A stretch of 64,000 bases of DNA from Streptomyces rishiriensis (GTDB lineage: Bacteria; Actinomycetota; Actinomycetes; Streptomycetales; Streptomycetaceae), in assembly GCF_030815485.1 (NCBI RefSeq), contig NZ_JAUSWV010000002.1, forward strand, positions 682,001 to 746,000, written 5' to 3'. Positions within the stretch are counted from its first letter, which is position 1. Every line of letters begins with the position of its first letter. Below are positions 51,911 through 60,561 of the stretch, in pieces. The notes under the pieces are model-generated. The model saw nothing but the letters and a program-made list of their open reading frames with translations, ran no database searches and was not told the DNA's origin. Position numbers and translations under genes: made by a program.

Positions 51911-52657
51911 ATGACAGCTGATCGCTTAGTCGACCCGCACCCATCCGCTGTAGCCAAGTACCGCCGCATTCTCGCCCTGGCCGGCGCGGCCGGGATGGCC
52001 CTTGCCGGGAGCGCATGTTCCTCGTCCGGGAGTTCCGGCGGGGCCGCCTCGGGCGGTGAGAGGCTGTCCTACGACCGGGTCGCCTCGACGGCGAAGCAGC
52101 TGACGGGTACGTCGGCCTGCCCGTTCGGCCTCGACCCGGCGGCGGCGCTGAAGACGGCCGGTGCCGAACGGACCGTCACCCCGGCGACGTCCGGCGGCCA
52201 CCCCGCGGTTCAGGGGACCGTCCACCCGGGCCGGCCGGCTGAGGCCTGGCCCAGCGGGCAGCCCACGCCGTCCGGGGTCCCCTCCAACCCCGCCGTCCCG
52301 CCGAACGTGTCCGTCGTCTGCAACTTCACGGCTTCGGAAGCCCCGGTGGAGATCGACCTCGTGGCCGCGTCCGAGGGCGGGGTGGCGGTGAACCTGGCAC
52401 TGCCTCAGATCGCCTACCTCGGCAACCTCCGCGCCGCCGAGGTGACGGCGTTCTCCAAGGACAAGGCCGGGATCGGCCAGACCAGGGTCACCCCGGGCCG
52501 GGGCACGGTCGCCGTCGCACGGGTGGCGGTGGCGGGCAAGGGCGACTTGGCGCTCGTGGTATCCCAGGGATGGCCCGTCACCAAGGCGGACCCGGCCCTG
52601 GCCGGCGAGTCGCTCAGGAAGGTCGCCGAGGCACTCGCGGCCCAGCTGCGGCCGTAG
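51911..52657 (+). CDS. Putative lipoprotein, 248 residues
   Basis: The N-terminus has a basic segment (KYRR), a hydrophobic stretch ILALAGAAGMALAG and a lipobox LAGSAC with Cys36, so the protein is probably a membrane-anchored lipoprotein. The mature part is rich in Ala, Gly, Pro and Ser, with a low-complexity Pro/Ser segment in the middle (about 118-140) and a C-terminal beta-rich part. No enzymatic motif is visible. Start ATG 51911 has only a weak ribosome site. It lies on the same strand as the IS110 remnant without being part of it. Confidence 0.65.
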   Translation: MTADRLVDPHPSAVAKYRRILALAGAAGMALAGSACSSSGSSGGAASGGERLSYDRVASTAKQLTGTSACPFGLDPAAALKTAGAERTVTPATSGGHPAVQGTVHPGRPAEAWPSGQPTPSGVPSNPAVPPNVSVVCNFTASEAPVEIDLVAASEGGVAVNLALPQIAYLGNLRAAEVTAFSKDKAGIGQTRVTPGRGTVAVARVAVAGKGDLALVVSQGWPVTKADPALAGESLRKVAEALAAQLRP

Positions 52658-52796
52658 GCGGCGCCCGCGGGCGACCCGCCGCGCACTGCTCGCCGCCCGA
52701 CCGGAGCGAGCCGGTGCGGTACCCGCGAGGGCCGAACCGGAGGTCGCCGGGGCCTGCGGCCGAGGCCGCATCGGAGCCCCGGGTGGCGCCGGACGA

Positions 52797-53232
52797 ATGG
52801 ACTCGCCGGACGGCGTACGGGACGGGGCCTCCAGCCGGGGCTCGGGGGGCGACGTTGCCATCCGAGTCCTTGAGCTGGAAGAAGCACCCCCACATGCGAC
52901 GCACCCCTCCCGCCGCCTGTTCGCCGCGGCGATGCTCGCGGCGTCCGTGCCGGCCCCGATGACAGCGGTGCCCGCCACGGCCGTCCCTGCCGCGGGCGTC
53001 GTCCGGTACGACGGGGACGAGTGCCCGCCGGACGGTCTCGGCCCCGAGCCGACCGCCCGGCTGGACAGGGCGATCAAGGACGTCCGCCGGACGGCCGGCA
53101 TCCCCGGCGTCATCGCGGGACTGTGGATGCCGGGCAAGGGGAGCTACGTCCGCGCGACCGGCGTCGCCGACACTGCCACCGGCCGGCCGACGACCACCGA
53201 CAAGTTCCAGCGGATCGGCAGCGAGACCAAGA
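52797..53232 (+). pseudogene. Serine hydrolase (beta-lactamase family), N-terminal remnant
   Basis: The frame encodes a signal-like segment (RRLFAAAMLAASVPAPM) and then LDRAIKDVRRTAGIPGVIAGLWMPGKGSYVRATGVADTATGR...RIGSETKT, matching class C beta-lactamase/D-aminopeptidase-type serine hydrolases up to the SxxK nucleophile motif (SETK). Directly after this the similarity stops at about 53232, and the rest of the catalytic domain is absent. It is a truncated, presumably dead gene. Confidence 0.65.
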
Positions 53233-53316
53233 CCCGGACGGCAGGTCGGGATTCCAGGAAAAGGCGCGACGCGTGCCACTCGGCGGCAGCCCGGCACTGG
53301 CCAGATGACACTGTGG

Positions 53317-54552
53317 TCACGGCTGCTGCTTTGTGCGGCCGGCTGAGGCTTGTTGGGCATCCGCGCCGGAGCTGACGTGTCGTTGGGTCTCCTGGGGACC
53401 GTGCCAGTCCAGGCACATCACGGTGGCATCGTCTTCGAGCCGGCCGCCTGCAGCGTCACGGACTGCGGACGTCAGCATCAACGCGGTCTCCCGCGGGTGC
53501 AGGCCCCGGGTGCGCTCCAGCAAGGCGCGCAGGTCGACCCTCTCCCCATGCCGTTCGACCATGCCGTCGGTGAACAGGAGCAGACGGTCACCGGGGCGCA
53601 GATCGAGGTCCTGAACGCGGTAGGGGAAGGTCGCGAACTCGGACAGCCCGAAGGGATGGTCCACCTCGCAGGTAATCACCTCCACAGCGCCCTCACGCAT
53701 CCGCAGCGGCCAGGGGTGTCCCGCGTTGACGAGCTGGGCCCGCCCGGTGCGGAGATTGATGCGCAGCAGTTGCCCCGTGGCGTGCCCTTCGCCGTGCTCG
53801 ACCAGGGCCTGGTCGGCGCGGTGGGCCTGTTCGGCCAGGCCGGCTCCGGCCCGGCGGGCGCCGCGCAGGGCACTCACCAAGACTGTGGCGGCCAGTGCGG
53901 CGTCGATGTCATGGCCCATGGGATCGGTCACCGACACGTGCAGCGCGTCCCGGTCCAGGGTGTAGTCGAAGGTGTCCCCGCTGAGGTCTTCGGACGGCTC
54001 CAGGCTCCCGCACAGTGTGAACTGCGCGGCCTCGCACGACAATGACAGGGGGAGCAGCTGGTACTGGATCTCTGCCGCCAGGGTGGGCGGCCTGGAGCGT
54101 TTCCCCCAGGTGTAGAAGTCGGTGAAACGCCCATTGGCGATCACGATGTAGGCCAGGACATGGGCGGCTTCCCCGACCTCATCTAGGACGTCCTCGCCAG
54201 GTGCGGCAGGCAGGAGCAGCTCCAGCAGCCCGATCGCATCCCCCCGGTTGGTGACCGGCACGATCAGCCGCTGCCCCTGACCGGTCGCCTCCTGATACAG
54301 CCGCTGTGTACGGATCACCTCCTCGTAGACGCTGCCGAACAAGGGGATCCGCTCCACCTCCCGCCCGTCCTCCGCTGGGGCGGTCGACAGCCGCGCCACC
54401 GCCTGCCCCGTCAGGTCCACGATGAGGAAAGAGACCTTCGTAGCCTCGAAACGCCGCCGCAGGTCCTCCGCGATCACGTCCACCGCATCCACCGGCGCGG
54501 CCGTCTCCGCTGCCGTCAGCAACCGGGGAAGTCCACTCTGCCCACCACTCAC
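53317..54552 (-). CDS. PP2C/SpoIIE-type serine phosphatase with GAF-like sensor domain
   Basis: A 411-residue regulator phosphatase. GTG 54552 is preferred (AAGGA upstream); a longer TTG start at 54612 would add a hydrophobic stretch. Residues 1-170 are GAF-like, and about 190-400 form the RsbU/SpoIIE phosphatase domain: [39 protein letters not shown] and [10 protein letters not shown]. The GDxxD metal site is altered: [10 protein letters not shown] has Asp but the usual GGDWYD glycine pair is changed. It would regulate an anti-anti-sigma factor. No partner gene is adjacent. Confidence 0.85.
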   Translation of the reverse strand: MSGGQSGLPRLLTAAETAAPVDAVDVIAEDLRRRFEATKVSFLIVDLTGQAVARLSTAPAEDGREVERIPLFGSVYEEVIRTQRLYQEATGQGQRLIVPVTNRGDAIGLLELLLPAAPGEDVLDEVGEAAHVLAYIVIANGRFTDFYTWGKRSRPPTLAAEIQYQLLPLSLSCEAAQFTLCGSLEPSEDLSGDTFDYTLDRDALHVSVTDPMGHDIDAALAATVLVSALRGARRAGAGLAEQAHRADQALVEHGEGHATGQLLRINLRTGRAQLVNAGHPWPLRMREGAVEVITCEVDHPFGLSEFATFPYRVQDLDLRPGDRLLLFTDGMVERHGERVDLRALLERTRGLHPRETALMLTSAVRDAAGGRLEDDATVMCLDWHGPQETQRHVSSGADAQQASAGRTKQQP

Positions 54553-54855
54553 GACCGCATTTCCTTCCACCGCCCCGCCTACCAGCAAGAGAATCACCAC
54601 GCCGAGTATCAATCCATGAAAAGTAACAATAAATGCAGATCATGACGTTATGTGTTCACGGAAGTGAGTTTGTTTCCCGGCGTCCACTCGCGGACGCGGC
54701 CGTCGCGAATGCTCCAGTCGCGAACTCGACGAAGGGGTGACCCCTCTGCTCCGCTGTTGGGCAGCAAAGCCGAGACGATCACAGGTGCCCCAGTCCATAC
54801 CACGGGCGGCCGTGACCGCATCGTGACCGTCAAACGGACGGAACCCCCACGCACC
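54553..54855. other. A/T-richer intergenic region
   Basis: A 303-bp stretch with a run poor in G/C at about 54600-54660. It is expected to contain the PP2C gene promoter (leftward). No gene was seen. It borders the decayed GH42 fragment. Confidence 0.35.
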
Positions 54856-55209
54856 TCACTCACCACTCGGTTCGGCCACCGGCTCGCGAACGACAGCGAC
54901 ACCACCCTCGGGGACGGTGACCGAGCCCACGACCGGTCTTCCGGTGAGGAGTTCGACCTCGTCGGCGGGGATCTCGGCACCGCGGCCGGCGTGGTCGATC
55001 AGGAAGAGGTAGCCGGCATCCGTGCCGCGCCGCCTCACCACCTCGACGCCGGCCGGAACCTCGCGCTCCGGGCGCTCGCCCGCCTCCTGGCAGATGCGCT
55101 CCAGGACGGCGGCCAGGGTGGTGGGGTCCGGGTGGGTGGGGTCCGGGTGGGTGGCGATGTACCAGGCGGTGCCTCTGCCGTACTCATGGCGTGTGATGGC
55201 CGGGACGCC
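54856..55209 (-). pseudogene. GH42 beta-galactosidase, C-terminal remnant
   Basis: Reading leftward from 55209 the frame gives GVPAITRHEYGRGTAWYIATHPDP and, after a duplicated THPDP segment, LERICQEAGERPEREVPAGVEVVRRR, GYLFLIDHAGRGAEIP and DEVELLTGRPVVG, ending GGVAVVREP. This is the C-terminal part of a GH42 enzyme and the same domain type as the fragment at the window's left edge. It has no start and is cut at its 5' side by an IS1380 remnant on the other strand. Confidence 0.75.
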
Positions 55210-55235
55210 GCCAACGGTCCGTCCGCATACGTGGC

Positions 55236-55439
55236 GACGAGCTCGATGTGGCGCTTGCCCTCGCGCTGGGCGGGCACCGCCCAGCCGACGTGGCCCTGTT
55301 GCGGGCTGAGCCGGCCGTGTTCGGGCCGGTGGCCTCCGACCCGACGGTCTCTCGCCTGGTCGGACAGCTGGCCTCGGGCGGCAAGCGGGTCCTGGCCGCG
55401 CTGCGCACCGCCCGTGCCGGAGTGCGTGAACGGGTCTGG
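55236..55439 (+). pseudogene. IS1380-family transposase remnant
   Basis: A 68-codon piece, DELDVALALALGGHRPADVALLRAEPAVFGPVASDPTVSRLVGQLAS...ALRTARAGVRERVW, matches the N-terminal part of IS1380 transposases by pattern memory. The rest of the element, including the catalytic core, is missing. It probably caused the truncation of the GH42 gene to its left. Confidence 0.6.
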
Positions 55440-55465
55440 CGGATAAGCAACGTCTCTACGATGGT

Positions 55466-55725
55466 GTGGCCAAAGGTGACTTGGTCCGCCAGGCCGCGGG
55501 AGCGGTCCAGGAGCAGGTCCACGGTGTGCTGTATGTGCGTGTCGATCATGTCGCCCCAGGTAGGGCCGGCCGTGCAGGCGGCCAGGACGCTGGGGGTGAC
55601 GCGTTCGCGACGTCGCGGACGTATCCGGTGGCGGGCAGTCCCTCCTCGACGGCGGCCCTGGCGGCGACGGCACCGCAGGAATCCTGTCCCAGGACCACGA
55701 CGAGGCGGCACTCGAGCACGCTCGT
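55466..55725 (-). pseudogene. Beta-class carbonic anhydrase remnant (frameshifted)
   Basis: Leftward, LECRLVVVLGQDSCGAVAA and AAVEEGLPATGYVRDV match the beta-carbonic anhydrase region with the second zinc cysteine (HDSCGAV, with the His replaced by Gln). A frameshift follows, and in the next frame ERVTPSVLAACTAGPTWGDMIDTHIQHTVDLLLDRSRGLADQV continues the family pattern. The N-terminal part with the first zinc ligand and the C-terminal end are missing. Confidence 0.7.
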
Positions 55726-55828
55726 GCCGGGCGGCTCGCCGGAGCGCGGCCAGAGCCATTGCCATGCTCCGGTGCGCGCGGCACCCGCCCGGCGAGCATC
55801 GCGGGGCGGGCGCCGTCGAGCTGCAAGC

Positions 55829-56032
55829 TCAGGCGGGCGTGATGTTCTCCGCCTGGGGGCCCTTCTGGCCCTGGGTGACGTCGAAGTTCACCTTCTGGCC
55901 TTCCTGGAGCTCACGGAAGCCAGAGCTGGCGATGTTGGAGTAGTGAGCGAAGACATCGGGGCCTCCGCCATCCTGCTCGATGAAGCCGAAGCCCTTTTCC
56001 GCGTTGAACCACTTCACGGTTCCGGTGGCCAT
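55829..56032 (-). CDS. Cold-shock protein (CspA family)
   Basis: A 67-residue protein, [20 protein letters not shown], with RNP1 KGFGFI and RNP2 DVFAHYS, complete and standard length. ATG 56032 follows GGAGG. It binds single-stranded RNA/DNA and acts as an RNA chaperone. It is the only intact gene among the surrounding fragments. A roughly 100-nt upstream leader (56033-56130) is likely, as usual for csp genes whose translation is controlled by leader structure. Confidence 0.95.
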   Translation of the reverse strand: MATGTVKWFNAEKGFGFIEQDGGGPDVFAHYSNIASSGFRELQEGQKVNFDVTQGQKGPQAENITPA

Positions 56033-56225
56033 GTCGTCCTCCAAGGGGACTAGGAATCGGTCCCGCACCGTGCGGAACCGGAGGTGATCGCCCTGGTCCT
56101 CAGAGAAAACAGAAAAATCGCCCATGAATGTTCACGGACGACCGGTACTTCGGAACCATGACAGCTGCCACCGACGCTACACGCACACTCCCGGCCCCAC
56201 CACCAGGACATCCATACGGGTGGCG

Positions 56226-56343
56226 GAGAGATCACTTTCCCGGGGAGGACCAGGTCGCCGCGGCGCAGGAGGCTGAGGTGTTCTGAGGCGGTCGACGGTT
56301 TCAGCGCGCACCGCTCGGCTGTCTCGCCGACGGTCAGTTCCAC
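56226..56343 (-). pseudogene. ArsR-type regulator remnant
   Basis: A short leftward stretch VELTVGETAERCALKPSTASEHLSLLRRGDLVLPGKVIS has the ArsR helix-turn-helix pattern. No proper start, and the protein leaves the family pattern on both sides. It is about 40 codons long, so only a fragment. Confidence 0.4.
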
Positions 56344-56529
56344 GCCGCCGCGGGCAGGGGCTGGTAAGGCCGGGTTCGGGAGAAGACGTTTGTCCGGGCG
56401 CGATCGGTGCAGACGATGAGCTGACACGGTCGCCGCTTCTGCTCTGATCGAGGCAGCAGCGCCTCACCGCGCGGGAAGGACAAGCCGGCTACCGGCACCT
56501 GTCGGCGGCCAGTCGGGGCGAGATCCGGC

Positions 56530-57003
56530 TCAGGTACGGGCCAGCTCGGACGCGGCAACGTTCCTCGGCCTTCGCGGGTCCCAGTCGAGCTCCGGGTCGT
56601 CGGCTTCCTCAAGGATGCGGACGGCGAGATCGCCGGCCCATGCCACTGCCCAGCGGCGCAGGGCGGTGATGGTGGTCGGGTCGAGACCGTAGGCAGCGAA
56701 TGCTTGATCGTCGGTCCAGTCGGCACCCGCAAGGTTGGCCTGGAGGTCCTCGCGGTCGAAGCGCCCACGGGCGTGGCGTCGGCCGAATTCCTCGAGCTCT
56801 GCGGTGTTCCAGCGCTGGGAGGCCGGGAACACGTCGATCAGCTCGCGAGGGCTTCGCGGTCGCCGAGCGCACGGACTTCGGTGCCGATCACATCCTCCTC
56901 CGCGAGGACAGGACCGTAGCGGCTCTGCGCGACGGGACGCCGGAGTTTCTCCTTGAGGATGTCGACCTCGCACTCTTCGCCTGTGGCGGGGTCGGTGACG
57001 GTG
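56530..57003 (-). pseudogene. AbiEii/AbiGii-type nucleotidyltransferase toxin, C-terminal remnant (frameshifted)
   Basis: Leftward from about 57003: VTDPATGEECEVDILKEKL and YGPVLAEEDVIGTEVRALGDREA, then a frameshift near 56845, then RELIDVFPASQRWNTAELEEFGRRHARGRFDREDLQANLAGADWTDDQAFAAYGLD to the end. The combined sequence resembles the C-terminal half of AbiEii-like toxins, with the ALGDRxAARDLIDV motif. The nucleotidyltransferase active site is missing. The antitoxin (AbiEi-like) is not found nearby. Confidence 0.6.
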
Positions 57004-57014
57004 AACGCTCCCGG

Positions 57015-57190
57015 TGAACACAGAAGCTCTGGCATACCGCCATCACGATCTCCAGGCCATGCTGACCGATCCGTTCCGGGTCGGCTCCCCTGGACCGACG
57101 GCAGCGTGATGCTGCTGTCCCACACACTGATCTGGACCGCGCCCCGCTGATCTCGGCGATCCTGCGCAGCATCGCCACGGTGGCGCGATG
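57015..57190 (-). pseudogene. HATPase (RsbW-like) remnant
   Basis: Leftward pieces in two frames: ATVAMLRRIAEISG, ISVWDSSITLPSVQGS and PERIGQHGLEIVMAVCQSF, which together look like the end of a histidine-kinase-like ATP-binding protein (G-x-HGLxIVxA). The frames are broken and there is no ATP-binding N-box. It continues the decayed region. Confidence 0.4.
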
Positions 57191-57330
57191 GATCGGCACG
57201 CCCGCCGTGGCGGTCCGGTCGGGCTGCCGGCGCGGGCGCCCGGGCCGGCGCCCCGGGCGAGGATGCGGTCCCGCGACCACGAGACGGGCGGGGGCTGCGG
57301 GTGGGACATGCTTTCACCCTACCCTTTTGA

Positions 57331-57402
57331 TTGCCTAACGCAAGTAAATCTCATCACTTGCTTGACTTAAGTAATCCATTCATGCTTGCCTGACTCAAGC
57401 AA
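57331..57402. promoter_or_regulatory. Three 17-bp MarR-type operators upstream of the alcohol dehydrogenase
   Basis: Sites at 57331-57347 (TTGCCTAACGCAAGTAA), 57358-57374 (TTGCTTGACTTAAGTAA) and 57386-57402 (TTGCCTGACTCAAGCAA), with start-to-start distances of 27 and 28 bp. Consensus TTGCYTRACTYAAGYAA, an inverted repeat around the central C, clearest in the third site (TTGCCTGA-C-TCAAGCAA). The same motif lies before the marR gene at 33356. TTGACT at 57362-57367 could be a -35 within site 2. Confidence 0.75.
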
Positions 57403-57658
57403 TCCGGTGCCCGCCCCGAGCGGAGGCGGCCACCGGCCGCCGAACCCGTGGGGACGGGGATCGGCGTTGCTCCGGGGCCCGGCGGCCGACGCTTCATCCG
57501 GCTGCCGGGCTGCGGACGGCTCCACCCACCCACGCACGCCGGCGGCGTGCTCACCACCACCGTCGCGGTGCCCCTTCCCCGACCCCGTCAGGACTTCCCC
57601 CGAGCCCGGCGACACCAGTCCCGAACAACCGAGTTCTCCAGCACGAGAGGCCACCCTC

Positions 57659-58699
57659 ATGAGCACGATGAAGTCCGTCCGGACCGGCGCGGTCGGCAAG
57701 ATCGAGGTCGTGGACGTCGAGCGACCGGTGCCCGGTCCCAGGGACGCGCTCGTGCGGATCCGCGCCTGCGGGATCTGCGGCACCGACGTCACCTTCCTGC
57801 GCATGGGCGGCATGCCCGCCCGCGCCCACCTGGGCGGCGAGCTGATCCCCGTGCCGCTCGGCCACGAGCCGGCCGGTGAGGTCGTGGAGGTCGGCGCCGA
57901 GGTGTCGGGCCTGAGAGCGGGCGACCGCGTGGTCGTGAACCCGCAGGACGCCCCCACCGGCATCATCGGCTGCGGCGGGAAACTGGGCGCGATGAGCGAG
58001 TACCTGCTGATCGAGAACGCCGAGGTCGGAAGGAGCGTCGCCGTCTTCCCCGCCACCGTGCCGTTCGACGTGGCCTCGCTCAACGAGCCGATGGCCGTGT
58101 CCCGGCACGCCGTCAACCGCTCCGGGTCGGGGCCGGGCGACAAGGTCGTCGTGTTCGGGGCCGGGCCGATCGGTCTGGGCGCCGCGATCTGGCTGAAGCT
58201 GCGCGGTGCGGAGCACGTGGTGGTCGTCGACGTCATCCCCTCCCGGCTGGAGAAGGCACTGGCCGTCGGGGCGGACGCCGTCATCGACTCGGCCGGGGAG
58301 GACGTGGCCGCGCGGCTCACCGAACTGCACGGGCAGAGCGCCAACGCCCTCGGCCAGCCCCGGCCGGGCACCGACGTCTTCATCGACGCGGCCGGCGCCC
58401 CGGCCGTCTTCGACACCGTGGTGCGGTCGGCGAAGTGGCACGCGAAGCTGGTCATGGTGGCCGTGCAGAAGAAGGGCGAGATCGACCTCGGCGGCATGCT
58501 CCGCAGCGAGCTCACCCTCATCGCCTCCCAGGGCTACCCGACCGAGATCTTCGAGGTGACGCCGGAACTGGTCGAGCACCAGGAGCGGTTCGCCCGGCTC
58601 ATCAGTCACCGCGTCCCGTTCGCCGAGGCCGACCGTGCCTTCGGACTGGCCCTGACACCGGGCGCGGCGGAGAAGGTCGTCGTCACGCTGGACGACTAG
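57659..58699 (+). CDS. Zinc-dependent alcohol dehydrogenase (MDR family)
   Basis: A 346-residue medium-chain dehydrogenase. ATG 57659 follows GAGAGG. Catalytic zinc ligands: Cys40 in ACGICGTD, H69-E70 in LGHEPAGEV, and a nucleotide fold GAGPIGLGAAIWL (about 165-177). The four-cysteine structural zinc lobe of many ADHs is not present. The substrate could be a sugar alcohol, threonine or another secondary alcohol. It is the first intact gene after the decayed region and has three palindromic sites upstream, so it is probably repressed by a MarR protein; the best candidate in the window is at 32838-33356. Confidence 0.88.
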   Translation: MSTMKSVRTGAVGKIEVVDVERPVPGPRDALVRIRACGICGTDVTFLRMGGMPARAHLGGELIPVPLGHEPAGEVVEVGAEVSGLRAGDRVVVNPQDAPTGIIGCGGKLGAMSEYLLIENAEVGRSVAVFPATVPFDVASLNEPMAVSRHAVNRSGSGPGDKVVVFGAGPIGLGAAIWLKLRGAEHVVVVDVIPSRLEKALAVGADAVIDSAGEDVAARLTELHGQSANALGQPRPGTDVFIDAAGAPAVFDTVVRSAKWHAKLVMVAVQKKGEIDLGGMLRSELTLIASQGYPTEIFEVTPELVEHQERFARLISHRVPFAEADRAFGLALTPGAAEKVVVTLDD

Positions 58700-58918
58700 G
58701 CCGGGTCCGGGGCGTCGTGCCGCGGGCGTGGGGCCGGGCCCGCCGGGCCCCACTGCTCCGGTGCCGCGGCTCTCGTCCGCCCCGGTCCGCCGGACGGGCT
58801 CCAGGACCTCCGCACGCGGGCCCGCCGGGCAGCCGGTCGTGTCCATCGGACGGCCCCCCGCGTCGCTCTGCCCCACCGCCCCCTTCCCCGCTTCTCCTCA
58901 CGAGAGGAACGGCGCTCC

Positions 58919-60070
58919 ATGCGCGCGACCCTGCCACAGGCGGCTCGGGCCACGGTCCATCTCTTCCTGGCCGCCGCGATGGCCTTCGGGTCGTACCTCT
59001 TCCTGACCGTCCTGCTGATAGCCGCCACCGGTGCGGTCACGGGGGTCGGGATCTGGATGCTGCCCGAGACCGTGCTCCTGATCCGCCGGATCGCCGGGGC
59101 CAAGCGGCGGTCGACGGCGTCCTGGACCGGCCGGGAGATACCGGAGGCCTACCGAACGATCGACGGCCCGCTGCGCGAGCGGCTGCGGACGGCCGTCGCG
59201 GACCCCGGCACCCTGACCGATCTGCGCTGGATGGGGGCCTACTACGCCTACGGCTGGCTGACGGTGCTCATGCTGCCGCTGTGGCCGGTGGGCCTCCTCG
59301 TCGACGGTGTGCGGCGCGCGCTGCTGGACCGCGAGCCGCTGCTCCTGCCGTTGCTCGTCCGGCTCGCCGACCTGGAGGCGGACTGGTCGGCCGCGCTGCT
59401 CAGCCCCTCCCCCAAGGCGCTGCTGGCCAGGCGGGTCGAGCAGCTCACCGCGACCCGGGCCGACGCGGTCGCCGCGCACGGCGCCGAACTGCGCCGGATC
59501 GAACGGGACCTGCACGACGGCGCCCAGGCGCGACTGGTCGCCCTGTCGATGCGGATCGGCCTGGCCCAGCGGGCGTACGGGACCGACCCCGGCACCGCGC
59601 GGGAGCTGCTCTCCGACGCGCAGGACCAGGCCGAGGAGGCTCTGACCGAACTGCGGCACGTCGTACGCGGCATCCATCCGCCGATCCTCACCGACCGGGG
59701 ACTGGACGGGGCCGTACGGGCGTTGGCGGGCAGCAGCGCACTCGGGGTGACCGTGCGCACGGAGGGGCTTCCGGACGGGCCCCGGGCGCCGGCCGCGGTG
59801 GAGGCGGCCGCCTATTTCGTGATCGCCGAGGCGCTGACCAACGCCGCCAAGCACAGCGGGGCGGGCCGGGCCGAGGTCGTGCTGGCCCGCTCCCGCACCG
59901 GGCTGAGCGTGCGGGTGCGCGACGAGGGGTGCGGCGGCGTCGACGAGAGCGCCGGGTCCGGTCTGCTGGGCATGCGGCGCCGGGTCGCCGCGCTCGACGG
60001 GAGGGTGCGGGTGACGAGCCCGGTGGGCGGGCCGACGGTGATCGAGGTGGAGCTGCCGTGCGTGTGGTGA
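58919..60070 (+). CDS. Sensor histidine kinase (NarL-type, orphan)
   Basis: A 383-residue kinase with two N-terminal hydrophobic segments (about residues 10-55) plus another pair (about 110-140), a HisKA_3 dimerisation box ERDLHDGAQARLVALSMRIG with His199, and an HATPase with EALTNAAKHSGA and GSGLLGMRRRV. ATG 58919 is the natural start (GAGAGGAACGG upstream). Partners are usually LuxR/NarL response regulators next door; none is found here. A GACGCC-rich tract follows directly, so the response regulator may have been lost or is elsewhere. Confidence 0.88.
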   Translation: MRATLPQAARATVHLFLAAAMAFGSYLFLTVLLIAATGAVTGVGIWMLPETVLLIRRIAGAKRRSTASWTGREIPEAYRTIDGPLRERLRTAVADPGTLTDLRWMGAYYAYGWLTVLMLPLWPVGLLVDGVRRALLDREPLLLPLLVRLADLEADWSAALLSPSPKALLARRVEQLTATRADAVAAHGAELRRIERDLHDGAQARLVALSMRIGLAQRAYGTDPGTARELLSDAQDQAEEALTELRHVVRGIHPPILTDRGLDGAVRALAGSSALGVTVRTEGLPDGPRAPAAVEAAAYFVIAEALTNAAKHSGAGRAEVVLARSRTGLSVRVRDEGCGGVDESAGSGLLGMRRRVAALDGRVRVTSPVGGPTVIEVELPCVW

Positions 60071-60129
60071 GGGGCGCCCCGGCCGTCCCTCACCACGACC
60101 GGCACGACGGCCCGTACCGCGCCGCGCCG

Positions 60130-60235
60130 CGCGGGGGCCGACCCCGACGCCGATCCCGACCCCGACGGCGACCCGATGCCGAGGGCGACCCCGACGGTGA
60201 CCCCGACGCCGACGCCGACGCCGACGGGGATCGGC
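60130..60235. repeat. Imperfect GAC-centred hexamer tract
   Basis: Repeats of GACCCC/GACGCC/GATCCC-type hexamers without a clear coding role after the histidine kinase. Both strands are open through it, giving runs of alternating Asp-Pro or Gly-Val codons. It looks like a slippage-prone relic; the expected response-regulator gene is absent. Confidence 0.6.
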
Positions 60236-60561
60236 CCTCCCGTCTGCGACCTGCGGCACCGACGCAGGCGCGGAGCGCCATGACCGGAGCCGGCGACCGG
60301 GACCACACCCGGCCGGCTCTCTTCGCGCGGCGCCCGTGACCGCATCCGCCCGCCGTCATCGCGCAGCGGCCGGGGCCGGTGCGGGCGCCGGAGCACCTCC
60401 ACCGTCCCGGCAGCTGGGGCGGCGTCCGTCCCGCCCTTGCTCCGCAGGACCGGGTCGCCGCCTGCCCGGCGACGACCGAGCGCGCCACCGGCGCAGCGCC
60501 GTTCAGGCGAAACCGGGGCCACTTCCGCGTGTTTCGGCCCGGCCGCGTCCACAACTCACCC

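Noticed and set aside
54553..54612. TTG start giving the PP2C phosphatase a membrane segment
   Set aside because: The hydrophobic stretch has no ribosome site and the GTG at 54552 fits better, though it cannot be excluded.
60130..60552. Repeat-coded protein after the histidine kinase (GSxSGS- or DADP-type repeats)
   Set aside because: All frames through the tract are open because the unit is a hexamer; no start signal and no conserved flank.
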